Shown here piece after piece: positions 7,325 to 13,820 of a stretch of 13,820 bases of DNA. Position numbers and translations under genes: made by a program. Position 1 is the first letter of the stretch, and each line of letters begins with the position of its first letter. Location of the stretch: contig JAQCTH010000036.1 of NCBI GenBank assembly GCA_027686065.1, positions 1 through 13,820 on the forward strand, read 5' to 3'. Origin of the DNA: Clostridiaceae bacterium AF10-41. GTDB taxonomy: Bacteria; Bacillota; Clostridia; Clostridiales; Clostridiaceae. The notes beneath the pieces were generated by a model. The model saw only the letters and a program-made list of their open reading frames with translations, ran no database searches and was not told where the DNA came from.

Positions 7325-8080
7325 TTATCTCCATTTTTCCAAGGTTTTTACCATAAAAGATTTTATATCTATTCCATAAACTTCTTCTAAATCATTGTTA
7401 TTTAAAACTTCTTTTGTATTTCCATGCCCTTTTATGATTCCATCATTTAACATCAAAACTCTATCTCCAAAGTTTTGAACTAAGTTTAAGTCATGTAATA
7501 CAGCTACAACAATTTTATTTTTTTCTTTAGCCCAATTCTTAAGATAATCTAATATTTCAATTTGGTATCTTAAGTCCAAGTGATTTGTTGGCTCATCTAA
7601 AAGTATAACTTCTGGATCTTGTGCAAAAGCTCTTGCTAAAAATACTCTTTGAAGTTGCCCTCCTGATAATTCACTTATAAGTTTATTTTTTATATCTAAT
7701 ATTCCAACCATCTTTAGGCTTTCATTTATAATTAATTCATCTTTTTTAGTTAATCTAGAAAAAATACCGTTTAAATGAGAATATCTTCCTAATGCGACTG
7801 TTTCATAAATCGTATATGGAAATTGTATATTAGAACTTTGTGTCATTAACGCAATCTTAGTTGCAAGATCTTTTCGTTTTAGTGCATTTATATTTTTCCC
7901 ATCCAATTTGACTTCCCCATGAAAATCAATAAGACTAGATATAGCTTTTAATAAGGTACTTTTACCACATCCATTAGGCCCAACTATACATAAGTTTTCA
8001 CCTCTATTTATGCTAAAACTAACTTGCTTTACAATATCTATTCCGTCATAACCACAACAAACATTTTTGACTTCTAACAT
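7325..8080 (-). CDS. btuD: Cobalamin/corrinoid ABC importer ATPase
   Basis: This is the cytosolic ATPase subunit of the vitamin B12 importer. The 251 residues show Walker A GPNGCGKST (34-42), Q-loop Gln81, signature LSGGQ (138-142), Walker B ILLDEP (159-164), D-loop NHLD (166-169) and switch His196. By itself the sequence would fit either iron-siderophore or cobalamin import. The cobalamin riboswitch upstream and cobQ downstream decide for corrinoids. The start is 11 bases after the permease stop, with AGGTGA as a modest ribosome binding site that overlaps the permease stop codon. Confidence 0.9.
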   Translation of the reverse strand: MLEVKNVCCGYDGIDIVKQVSFSINRGENLCIVGPNGCGKSTLLKAISSLIDFHGEVKLDGKNINALKRKDLATKIALMTQSSNIQFPYTIYETVALGRYSHLNGIFSRLTKKDELIINESLKMVGILDIKNKLISELSGGQLQRVFLARAFAQDPEVILLDEPTNHLDLRYQIEILDYLKNWAKEKNKIVVAVLHDLNLVQNFGDRVLMLNDGIIKGHGNTKEVLNNNDLEEVYGIDIKSFMVKTLEKWR

Positions 8081-8091
8081 ATTAAAATCAC

Positions 8092-9126
8092 CTACTTTGA
8101 TTTTTTAAAATATAAATAAGCAAAAAATGGAGCACCTATTATTGCTGTTACTGCACCCACTGGAAGCTCTGATGGAACTATTATAGTTCTTGCAATTAAA
8201 TCAGTAACTACCATAAGACATCCACCAAACACAACTGACATAGGAATAACACATGAATGCTTTGATCCAAATATTTTTCTTACTACATGCGGAGCAATTA
8301 AATCAACAAAACCTATAGTACCACTTATTGAAACTGCTGCTCCTGTTAATATTGCTACAAATAAGAAAAGATACTTTTTAACCCGCTCTGCTTCAACGCC
8401 GATAGATTTAGCTTGTTCTTCTCCAAAGGTTAATACATCCATTTCTTTTGCAAATATCATTACTCCAATTATTCCTATTATAAAAAAAGGAAATCCCGCC
8501 TTAAGATAGCTCCATCCTCTCATAGAAAATGATCCCATTTGCCACATAGTTATAGCTTCTATCTTACTAGTAAATAAAGCTGTTATTGTTGTTAATGCTG
8601 CATTAAAAAATAAAGAAAAAACCATTCCTGACAATATTATTGTACTATTAGACAATTCCTTATCTACCTTACTTGCAAATACTAATACTATTATCATTGT
8701 TAATAAACTACTTATAAAGCCTATTAGAGGTAATGAAAAGTTTCCGAGGAATGGGATAGATATTCCTGAAACTATTAAAAGACCTACTCCTAAAGATGCT
8801 CCTGATGATACTCCTAAAGTATAGGGTGATGCTAATGGATTTTTTAGAACTGATTGCACTACAGCTCCACTTGCTGCAAGAGCTCCTCCAACAGTAAATG
8901 CTAATAATACCCTTGGAAGTCTAATACTCCAAATTATTGAAACATCCTTTACTTCAATACCTTCTAATAAGCTTACATTAAATAATTTGTGAAGTATTAT
9001 TGAAATAATGTCCATAATACTAATATTGGAACTTCCAATGGAAGTTCCAATACAAATTATTAAAATAACTAATGGTATTGATAATATCATCAATACTTTA
9101 TTTTTATTATATTTATTTATATTCAT
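8092..9126 (-). CDS. btuC: Cobalamin/corrinoid ABC importer permease
   Basis: This is a FecCD/BtuC-family membrane permease of 344 residues with about ten membrane helices, expected to act as a homodimer. Family hallmarks are IRLPR (68-72), KNPLASPYTLGVSSGA (95-110), the coupling-helix region GEEQAKSIGV (235-244) and GFVDLIAPHVVR (272-283). Its start overlaps the end of btuF by 14 bases. No good ribosome binding site precedes the ATG, so translation probably depends on ribosomes finishing btuF. Substrate assignment to corrinoids rests on the riboswitch and operon context. Confidence 0.92.
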   Translation of the reverse strand: MNINKYNKNKVLMILSIPLVILIICIGTSIGSSNISIMDIISIILHKLFNVSLLEGIEVKDVSIIWSIRLPRVLLAFTVGGALAASGAVVQSVLKNPLASPYTLGVSSGASLGVGLLIVSGISIPFLGNFSLPLIGFISSLLTMIIVLVFASKVDKELSNSTIILSGMVFSLFFNAALTTITALFTSKIEAITMWQMGSFSMRGWSYLKAGFPFFIIGIIGVMIFAKEMDVLTFGEEQAKSIGVEAERVKKYLFLFVAILTGAAVSISGTIGFVDLIAPHVVRKIFGSKHSCVIPMSVVFGGCLMVVTDLIARTIIVPSELPVGAVTAIIGAPFFAYLYFKKSK

Positions 9127-10030
9127 TTGGATAAATAGCCTGTGCCATTTCTTTTAAAGCCTTAATTATATTTTGTGATGGTCTTGATGATGAGTTACCA
9201 TCTATACTATAAACTTGGCCTTGCTTTATAGCTGTTATACTATCCCATCCATCACGGCTTTTTATATCATCCACTGCCTTTACTCCATTTATATCTGGCA
9301 TACTAGTTAATATAACATCTGGATTAGCAGATATAATAGCTTCTATAGATGGTGATATCCATGATTTTTCATTTGCAAATATATTTTCTGCTCCAACTAT
9401 TTCAATCATTTCATTTAAGAAAGTCTCTTTACCAAAACTACTTAGCATAGAACCAGATCCTATTTCAAAATAAACTTTCTTTTTATTTGTTATCTTATCT
9501 CCAATAGCCTTTATAGACTCAACTTCTTTTTTCATATTATCAATAATTTCTTTGCTTTTTTTATCTGCTTTTGTTATTTGTGCTATAAATTCTATATCTC
9601 CATATATACCATCAATACTATAGCTACTTGGTATATATACAACTGTTATTCCTGCATCCTTTACCAATTGAAATGGATCATTATCTCCAACCTTATTATG
9701 TCCTGATGCAATAATTATATCTGGTTGTAATGATATTATAGTTTCTGCATCTGGATTTCTAAAATCTATTTTAGGTAGATCTTTATTTATTCCTTCTACA
9801 TCTGCTGAATATTTATCCACTGCAACTAGTTTATCTGCAAGTCCTAAATCGACTAATACCTCTGTATTTGATGGTGCAGTTGATATAATTTTTTCTACTT
9901 TCTTTGGTAGAGTGAATTCATTTCCCTCTCTGTCTGTCATAGTTTTTGTAGTTTCTGCACACCCAGCAAATATTGCTAATGAAAATACCATTGCAAAAAC
10001 TAACGAAAGAATTTTATTTCCCTTTTTCAT
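9113..10030 (-). CDS. btuF: Cobalamin/corrinoid-binding lipoprotein
   Basis: This is the extracellular substrate-binding lipoprotein of the B12 importer, 305 residues long. Residues 1-23 form a basic, hydrophobic signal ending in FAGC, with lipidated Cys24. The -3 position is Phe rather than the usual Leu, which is tolerated. MTDREGNEFTLP (31-42) and APSNTEVLVDLGLADKL (52-68) are typical of class III binding proteins for corrinoids and siderophores. AGGAGG lies eight bases before the ATG. The gene is the first after a cobalamin riboswitch and is followed by the permease and ATPase genes, so corrinoid binding is the best call. A siderophore ligand would not explain the riboswitch. Confidence 0.9.
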   Translation of the reverse strand: MKKGNKILSLVFAMVFSLAIFAGCAETTKTMTDREGNEFTLPKKVEKIISTAPSNTEVLVDLGLADKLVAVDKYSADVEGINKDLPKIDFRNPDAETIISLQPDIIIASGHNKVGDNDPFQLVKDAGITVVYIPSSYSIDGIYGDIEFIAQITKADKKSKEIIDNMKKEVESIKAIGDKITNKKKVYFEIGSGSMLSSFGKETFLNEMIEIVGAENIFANEKSWISPSIEAIISANPDVILTSMPDINGVKAVDDIKSRDGWDSITAIKQGQVYSIDGNSSSRPSQNIIKALKEMAQAIYPNEYK

Positions 10031-10100
10031 AATACTTTCCTCCTAATTTTTATTAGGGCTTATTTTATAGAATACTACTTAATTAATCTTTCTATAAAAC

Positions 10101-10124
10101 AAAAAGACATACTAAGAGTATGCC
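10101..10124 (-). terminator. Attenuator terminator in the btuF leader
   Basis: An 8-bp stem with one G-U pair forms from GGCATACT (10117-10124 on the minus strand) and AGTATGTC (10106-10113), with a three-base loop. It is followed by TTTTTGTTTT. It lies between the riboswitch and btuF, about 70 bases before the ATG. It therefore fits a transcription-attenuation expression platform in which cobalamin binding favours termination. Confidence 0.75.
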
Positions 10125-10143
10125 TAAAATACATATTTCATAA

Positions 10144-10200
10144 TTTAAAATCATTGAATAATAGAAAATAGCTTGTATTACCTATTATAATGATTTAAAA
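10144..10200 (-). other. AT-rich stem-loop between riboswitch and attenuator
   Basis: Two perfect 7-bp blocks pair (10158-10164 with 10182-10188, and 10149-10155 with 10189-10195). A two-base bulge separates them and a 17-base loop closes the structure. Partial pairing continues outward to 10144 and 10200. It may act as a spacer helix or as part of an alternative antitermination fold. The function is unknown. Confidence 0.45.
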
Positions 10201-10251
10201 CCATAATAGTATTCTTACTATCTCACCCTCAGAAGATAATAACTTTTATAT

Positions 10252-10402
10252 AAAAGGCAGGTCTCCCGGCTTTACTTCATCCTACTTTCTAACCTTCCCG
10301 CATTTTTTTGCAGTGGTATTAATAGATTTCGTCCATTTCACGGTTACTGGGGTAGCTTAGGAATGATACCTAATTCCCTATTAAGCTTAAAAAGCACCCT
10401 AA
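10252..10402 (-). ncRNA. Cobalamin (AdoCbl-type) riboswitch
   Basis: The minus strand carries the conserved parts of the cobalamin aptamer in order. These are AGGGTGC (10394-10400), AATAGGGAA (10374-10382), the core AGCTACCCCAGTAACCGT close to 10357-10340, CCACTG (10311-10316), GGGAAGG (10293-10299), and the B12 box GCCGGGAGACCTGCC (10256-10270). The aptamer begins about 25 bases after the predicted transcript start and lies about 225 bases before btuF. Binding of adenosylcobalamin is expected to lower expression of the btuFCD, PP-loop ATPase and cobQ operon through the downstream terminator. One departure from the common core is CCCCAGTAAC, where CCCCCGCAAC is usual. Confidence 0.95.
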
Positions 10403-10431
10403 ATATTTAATATAGTCCAAATTCAAATAGA

Positions 10432-10460
10432 ATTATATTATTAATGATATAATATGTCAA
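10432..10460 (-). promoter_or_regulatory. Consensus sigma-A promoter of the btu-cobQ operon
   Basis: On the minus strand a perfect TTGACA (10455-10460) is followed by a 17-base spacer and a perfect TATAAT (10432-10437). The start is predicted near 10425, shortly before the riboswitch. The operon therefore has its own promoter and does not depend on readthrough from the corrinoid genes above it. The rest of the gap, 10461-10537, shows no further feature. Confidence 0.85.
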
Positions 10461-10537
10461 TTAAAATATATGCTGTAATTTATAATATCACTTTTTATAA
10501 TCCTATAGAATAGAATTATAAAATTAACGATTAAATA

Positions 10538-10570
10538 TATTAATTCATTATTTTTTTTAATGAATTAATA
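10538..10570. repeat. Perfect 13-bp inverted repeat across the cobD stop codon
   Basis: The arms 10538-10550 and 10558-10570 are exact reverse complements around a seven-base T loop, and they span the last codons of the decarboxylase gene. There is only one G-C pair in each arm and no T-run follows on the minus strand. It is therefore a weak terminator candidate and could instead stabilise the 3' end of the message. Confidence 0.5.
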
Positions 10571-11613
10571 AGTTTCTCATTTTCTTTTCTAGTTCTTACT
10601 GCAATTCTATAGTAAGTATTATCTAATCCATTATAATTATTACAACTTCTTATAATAATACTTTCTTTTAACATAATTCTCTTTAAATCTATTTCTTTTA
10701 ATGTTTTAAACATTATAAAATTTACATTTGGTTCAAAAACTTTTATGTTTTTTATTTTTATAAGTTCTTGAAATAAAAAGTTTTTTTCAGATTGTACATA
10801 ATCTATAGTATTTTTTATATATTCTTTTTCTAATAAAGCTGCAATTGATGCCCTTTCTGCCATTATGTTAATATTCCACGGAACACATGCTTTATCTATT
10901 TCTTCTAGTAAGTCTTTATTCTTAGAGATGCCATATCCCATTCTAATTCCTGGTATAGCAAAAAACTTAGTCATTGATTTTATAATAAATATATTTTTAT
11001 ACTTATTTAATAAAGATACTACAGTATAATCATCATTGTCTTCTACAAAATCTAAAAATGATTCATCTACTACAATTATACAATTAAATTTTAAAGCTTT
11101 TTCTGCAATTCTTTCTATCAAATCTTTATTTGTTAAATTTCCTGTTGGGTTGTTAGGATTACATATAAATATCATATCTATATTATTATTTATATACTTT
11201 AATATATCTTCACTTATATGCCAATTATTACTTTCTCTTAAATAATAATATTCTATGTTTCCATTTATACTTAAAACAGCTTCTTCATACTCTCCAAAAG
11301 TTGGAGCTGGAATAAGCACTTTTTTAGGTTTTAAAGCTCTAACTAAATTAAATATAACCTCTGCCGCTCCATTGCCTAAGGTTAAGTTATTAATATCTAT
11401 AATCTCAAATTTACTTATTGCTAGCTTTAAATCATAATAGGTTATATCTGGATATCTTTCAATATTATCTAATCCATCTATAATTGCCTTCTTTATATTT
11501 TTATGTACTCCCATCGGATTTATATTAGCTGAAAAATCTATTAAATTATCTTTATTTAAGTTATATTTTCTTGATAATTCATCTATATTTCCACCATGAA
11601 CTACTTTACTCAT
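10540..11613 (-). CDS. cobD: L-threonine-O-3-phosphate decarboxylase
   Basis: This is a PLP enzyme of fold type I (histidinol-phosphate aminotransferase group), 357 residues long. It decarboxylates threonine phosphate to (R)-1-amino-2-propanol O-2-phosphate, the linker of the cobalamin nucleotide loop. The N-terminal HGGN (6-9) and DFSANINPMG (26-35) are characteristic of the CobD branch. Further marks are CNPNNPTG (151-158), Asp183, SMTKFFAIPGIRMGY (213-227) with PLP-binding Lys216, and the carboxylate-binding region YRIAVRTR (335-342). The start lies one base beyond the CbiB stop, with GGGGAG inside the end of that gene. A histidinol-phosphate aminotransferase would lack the HGGN opening, and the corrinoid neighbours support cobD. 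Confidence 0.92.
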   Translation of the reverse strand: MSKVVHGGNIDELSRKYNLNKDNLIDFSANINPMGVHKNIKKAIIDGLDNIERYPDITYYDLKLAISKFEIIDINNLTLGNGAAEVIFNLVRALKPKKVLIPAPTFGEYEEAVLSINGNIEYYYLRESNNWHISEDILKYINNNIDMIFICNPNNPTGNLTNKDLIERIAEKALKFNCIIVVDESFLDFVEDNDDYTVVSLLNKYKNIFIIKSMTKFFAIPGIRMGYGISKNKDLLEEIDKACVPWNINIMAERASIAALLEKEYIKNTIDYVQSEKNFLFQELIKIKNIKVFEPNVNFIMFKTLKEIDLKRIMLKESIIIRSCNNYNGLDNTYYRIAVRTRKENEKLINSLKKIMN

Positions 11614-11614
11614 A

Positions 11615-12556
11615 TTAAATTCTCCCCATTAAAGATAAAAGTATAGCAATTAAATAGCTAAAAAAAGAAACCATATATAAAATATTATTAGTTTTATTTA
11701 CATCTTTAACTTCTATCTTCTTTATTTCATCACCTATAGTTGGTTTTTCTACTAATTTACCAAAATAATAATTAGCTCCTCCTAATTTTAACCCCAAAGC
11801 ACCTGCTACTGCCGATTCTGGATGTGCACTATTGGGGCTACTATGGTTATATCTATCTCTCTTATATATCTTATAAGAATTTTTATAATCCACTTTTAAT
11901 ATAAAAGCTGCTATAACTATCAAATATCCTGTAATCCTAGCTGGTATGTAATTAAATATATCATCAAATTTAGCTGGAAAATATCCAAACTCATAATATT
12001 TATCATTTTTATATCCAAACATAGAATCCATAGTATTTACTGCTTTATACACTAAGGCGAAAGGAGCCCCAAATAGCCCAGCATAAAGAATTGGAGCTAC
12101 AACACCATCAGAAATATTCTCTGCTATAGTCTCAACAACTGCTCTTAAAATCTCCTCTTTATCTAAATTTTTAGTATCTCTTCCAACAATATAAGATAAC
12201 TTCTGTCTTGCTTCCTCAATATTATTTTCTTGCAATTCTTTTACTACCTTTAAAGCTTCAACCTTTAATGATTTTGTTGCAATACAAAAATATATAATAA
12301 TTCCACCTATTATTACTCCAAATATATAATTAAAATTATAGCTAATCCTTAATATTAAGTTACTAAATACAAAAACAATTAAAACAACAGATATCCAAGT
12401 TGATAATCCTGCTATCTTAAGAGACTTACTTAGTTTTTTTCTAAAATAATTTTCTATGCTTTTACATAAGTTTCCTATTAATCTTATAGGGTGAATTGGA
12501 TTTTGTGGATCTCCTATTATTAGGTCTAATAAATAGCCTAAAGTTAATTCTTTCAT
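11615..12556 (-). CDS. cbiB: Adenosylcobinamide-phosphate synthase
   Basis: This membrane enzyme joins adenosylcobyric acid to aminopropanol phosphate (or aminopropanol) to give adenosylcobinamide phosphate. It is 313 residues, the normal length, with about five hydrophobic segments. Conserved marks are LLDLIIGDP (9-17), HPIRLIG (22-28), ETIAENISDGVVAP (142-155), KAVNTMDSMFGY (171-182) and SPNSAHPESAVAGALG (240-255). The next gene, cobD, supplies its aminopropanol-phosphate substrate. GGGAGAG lies eight bases before the ATG. The gene begins 41 bases after the phosphatase gene. Confidence 0.95.
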   Translation of the reverse strand: MKELTLGYLLDLIIGDPQNPIHPIRLIGNLCKSIENYFRKKLSKSLKIAGLSTWISVVLIVFVFSNLILRISYNFNYIFGVIIGGIIIYFCIATKSLKVEALKVVKELQENNIEEARQKLSYIVGRDTKNLDKEEILRAVVETIAENISDGVVAPILYAGLFGAPFALVYKAVNTMDSMFGYKNDKYYEFGYFPAKFDDIFNYIPARITGYLIVIAAFILKVDYKNSYKIYKRDRYNHSSPNSAHPESAVAGALGLKLGGANYYFGKLVEKPTIGDEIKKIEVKDVNKTNNILYMVSFFSYLIAILLSLMGRI

Positions 12557-12597
12557 ATGTTTATCTCTCCCAATTTAACTAATTATCTATAATAATT

Positions 12598-13200
12598 TTA
12601 TATCTCAGTAACATTTAATATTTTAAACTCTGAATTTAATATTTCTATTTGGAGACTATATCCCCTTCCATAGCTTGGCTGCCATTCATAAAAATTTTTA
12701 CTATTATCATAAAATTCTTCTAATATAGTTCCTATAGTTCCCCCATGGGAAACTAATAAAGTAGATTCAATTTTTTCATTTTTTAAGTTATTAATAAATC
12801 TTATAAACTCATCTTTTATTCTATTTTTATAACTCTTCTTACTTTCTCCATTTGGACATGAAACATCACCTATTTCATCCATTATCCAATTAATATAATT
12901 CTTATCTTCTTTTAAATCCTCATAATTTTTCATTTCAAAATCACCAAAATCATATTCAAAAAAACCATTTAACTCTCTATACTCATAATTTTCATATAAA
13001 AGCTTAAATGTTTCATTTGCTCTCTTTGCTCCACTAGTAAAATATTTATCACATTTTGGATAATTAGTTAATGATTTTAGTTCTTTTAATTCCTTTACTC
13101 CAGATTCACTTAATGATACATCAGTTTTCCCACAATATAATTTTTTCTCATTACAAAGGGTTTTTCCATGACGTAATAAATAAATTGCTACATTACTCAT
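12598..13200 (-). CDS. cobC: Histidine phosphatase, probable alpha-ribazole-phosphate phosphatase
   Basis: This protein of the phosphoglycerate-mutase-like histidine phosphatase family has 200 residues from the ATG at 13200. It shows LLRHGKT (8-14) with catalytic His11, the substrate-side Arg60 in SGAKRANET, an acidic region EYDFGDFE (82-89), and VSHGGT (150-155) with the second His152. In a corrinoid operon it most likely removes phosphate from alpha-ribazole 5'-phosphate or adenosylcobalamin 5'-phosphate (CobC role). The family alone does not fix the substrate. The start chosen overlaps the upstream gene's stop by eight bases (ATGAGTAA) and has GGTGG six bases upstream. A longer GTG frame from 13224 is unlikely. 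Confidence 0.82.
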   Translation of the reverse strand: MSNVAIYLLRHGKTLCNEKKLYCGKTDVSLSESGVKELKELKSLTNYPKCDKYFTSGAKRANETFKLLYENYEYRELNGFFEYDFGDFEMKNYEDLKEDKNYINWIMDEIGDVSCPNGESKKSYKNRIKDEFIRFINNLKNEKIESTLLVSHGGTIGTILEEFYDNSKNFYEWQPSYGRGYSLQIEILNSEFKILNVTEI

Positions 13201-13582
13201 CTTTAACCACCATTGGAATTCCACAAAAAATTCTATATACTTTTTTTGAATTTTGGCTTAAGTATTGAAGACATTTTCCTGTATTTTCTCTCCATAATCT
13301 ATCTTCTTTTCTTAAAGGAACTATTCCCTGACAAATATCATCACTTATTATTATTTTTTCTTTAAATAAGTCTTTATTTTCTAAAATATATTTTAATGGA
13401 TCTTTATTTTCTAAAGACATCCTATATATAAACATATGAAAATTATTTATTACCTTTTTTGAAAAATCTATTTGTAAATTCTCTATATTATCTAATGTTA
13501 GTACTTCTTCATCTAAAACACCAAACTTTTCCTTAGCAAAACTTAATTTTCCACTATAAGCACCACCAAATATAAGAATCAA
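13193..13582 (-). CDS. Short CobU-like protein (adenosylcobinamide kinase/guanylyltransferase family)
   Basis: Starting at a TTG (13582) just after a G-rich ribosome binding site, the protein is 129 residues. CobU is usually about 180. The N-terminus ILIFGGAYSGKL (2-13) aligns with the CobU P-loop GGxxSGKS, and SDDICQGIVPL (80-90) through FCGIPMVVK (119-127) aligns with CobU's C-terminal SNEVGxGIVP and GIPxxxK segments. The central region that normally holds the guanylylated histidine is absent, and the Walker A Ser/Thr is Leu13. Kinase and transferase activities are therefore both doubtful. It heads the cobC-cbiB-cobD operon, overlapping cobC by eight bases. It could be a divergent working enzyme, a regulatory subunit or a degenerate paralog. 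The frame is intact and in keeping with its neighbours. Confidence 0.7.
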   Translation of the reverse strand: MILIFGGAYSGKLSFAKEKFGVLDEEVLTLDNIENLQIDFSKKVINNFHMFIYRMSLENKDPLKYILENKDLFKEKIIISDDICQGIVPLRKEDRLWRENTGKCLQYLSQNSKKVYRIFCGIPMVVKDE

Positions 13583-13586
13583 ATTT

Positions 13587-13594
13587 CCCCCCCC
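13587..13594 (-). repeat. G8 homopolymer at the ribosome binding site of the CobU-like gene
   Basis: Eight consecutive C on the + strand give G8 in the transcript, ending four bases before the TTG start codon. It doubles as the ribosome binding site. Runs of eight G or C are rare in so AT-rich a genome, and such tracts are prone to slipped-strand length change. Confidence 0.85.
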
Positions 13595-13620
13595 TTTGTA
13601 ATAAAATGCGAAGTATTTTT

Positions 13621-13648
13621 CAGTTGACAGTTCACAAGGCACAGTTGT
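13621..13648. repeat. Degenerate 7-bp tandem repeat, about four copies
   Basis: The + strand reads CAGTTGA, CAGTTCA, CAAGGCA, CAGTTGT as four adjacent heptads. Two further 7-base units of related look, GGGAACA and GAGAACA, lie at 13662-13675. The block sits in the gap upstream of the CobU-like gene. I see no terminal inverted repeats or transposase that would make it a mobile element. Confidence 0.6.
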
Positions 13649-13681
13649 TTTTATTTTTTTAGGGAACAGAGAACAAGCTCA

Positions 13682-13687
13682 ATTATA
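13682..13687 (-). promoter_or_regulatory. Possible -10 box for the cobU-like/cobC/cbiB/cobD operon
   Basis: A perfect TATAAT lies on the minus strand about 100 bases before the TTG start, in the form GACTATAAT. No convincing -35 box is found at 16-18 bases' distance, so this is only a candidate. The stretch 13688-13778 is AT-rich with nothing else I can support, and no cobalamin riboswitch core is visible in 13583-13820. Confidence 0.3.
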
Positions 13688-13778
13688 GTCTGCTACACTT
13701 AACTAAATTTTAATATTCCTCACCAATTATTTTTTTGCCAATAACTTAATTCATTATTAATTTAAATTCTTAATATAA

Positions 13779-13820
13779 GTTGGCGACGGTAAATAGACGG
13801 TGAAATAAGCATATAGCGAG
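13779..13820. other. GC-richer segment at the window edge, unidentified
   Basis: About 18 of the last 41 bases are G or C, clearly above the window's background. Short open frames run in from the edge on the minus strand and all stop by about 13756, so the end of a neighbouring gene is possible but not provable. It does not match the start or end of 16S, 23S or 5S rRNA as I know them. Confidence 0.3.

Noticed and set aside
7311..7334. Longer start of the PP-loop ATPase at 7334
   Set aside because: It would overlap btuD, while AAGGAGG inside those codons is correctly placed for the ATG at 7310, and the PP-loop then sits at the usual distance from the N-terminus.
8092..10030. The btuF/btuC/btuD-like genes as a second iron-siderophore importer
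   Set aside because: The family alone would allow it, but a clear cobalamin riboswitch precedes the operon and cobQ ends it.
13583..13642. Longer start for the CobU-like protein at a GTG (13642), adding 20 residues
   Set aside because: No ribosome binding site precedes it, the added residues are translated heptad repeats, and CobU-family proteins begin right before the P-loop, which the TTG at 13582 provides.
13621..13675. CRISPR array or IS end made of the heptad repeats
   Set aside because: The units are seven bases, contiguous, degenerate and without spacers. No transposase gene or terminal inverted repeats flank them.
13779..13820. Start of an rRNA or tRNA gene at the right edge
   Set aside because: The sequence does not match conserved 5' or 3' ends of 16S, 23S or 5S rRNA, and no tRNA cloverleaf or CCA end can be drawn from it.

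Overview
The window is very AT-rich (roughly a quarter G+C by eye), uses AGGAGG-type ribosome binding sites and sigma-A-type promoters, and every protein gene I can support lies on the minus strand. Codon choice and protein similarity point to a low-GC Firmicute of the Clostridium type. I do not name a species.

Reading from the low-coordinate end: (1) positions 1-38 hold the first codons of a rubredoxin-like protein. It has a strong promoter at 120-148 whose -10 box lies inside a perfect 20-bp palindrome (115-134). (2) Positions 308-3958 hold a four-gene siderophore ABC importer in the order permease, permease, ATPase, lipoprotein. The order and sequence match the Bacillus subtilis YclNOPQ type. 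It is driven by a TTGACA/TATAAT promoter with two Fur-like boxes and ends at a terminator at 263-294. (3) Positions 4262-4969 hold a single membrane PAP2-family phosphatase gene with a strong terminator at 4168-4206. (4) Positions 5123-10460 hold a cobalamin operon: promoter, AdoCbl-type riboswitch (about 10252-10402), attenuator terminator, btuF-, btuC- and btuD-like importer genes, a PP-loop ATPase of the Dph6/MJ0570 type, cobyric acid synthase, and a closing terminator. (5) Positions 10540-13582 hold a second corrinoid operon with tightly packed genes: a shortened CobU-like protein, a CobC-like phosphatase, CbiB and a CobD-type threonine-phosphate decarboxylase. No riboswitch is visible above it inside the window. 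(6) Positions 13583-13820 are non-coding as far as I can tell. They hold degenerate 7-bp repeats and a GC-richer segment at the right edge that I could not identify.

The two cobalamin operons fit one task. BtuFCD imports corrinoids. CobQ amidates adenosylcobyrinic acid a,c-diamide to cobyric acid. CobD makes aminopropanol phosphate, CbiB attaches it, and CobU and CobC act on the nucleotide-loop side. No cobS or cobT is in the window. The least explained genes are the PP-loop ATPase embedded in the riboswitch-controlled operon and the reduced CobU-like protein, which lacks room for the guanylylated histidine and has a changed Walker A motif. I found no clearly new system, CRISPR array, IS element, tRNA or rRNA.
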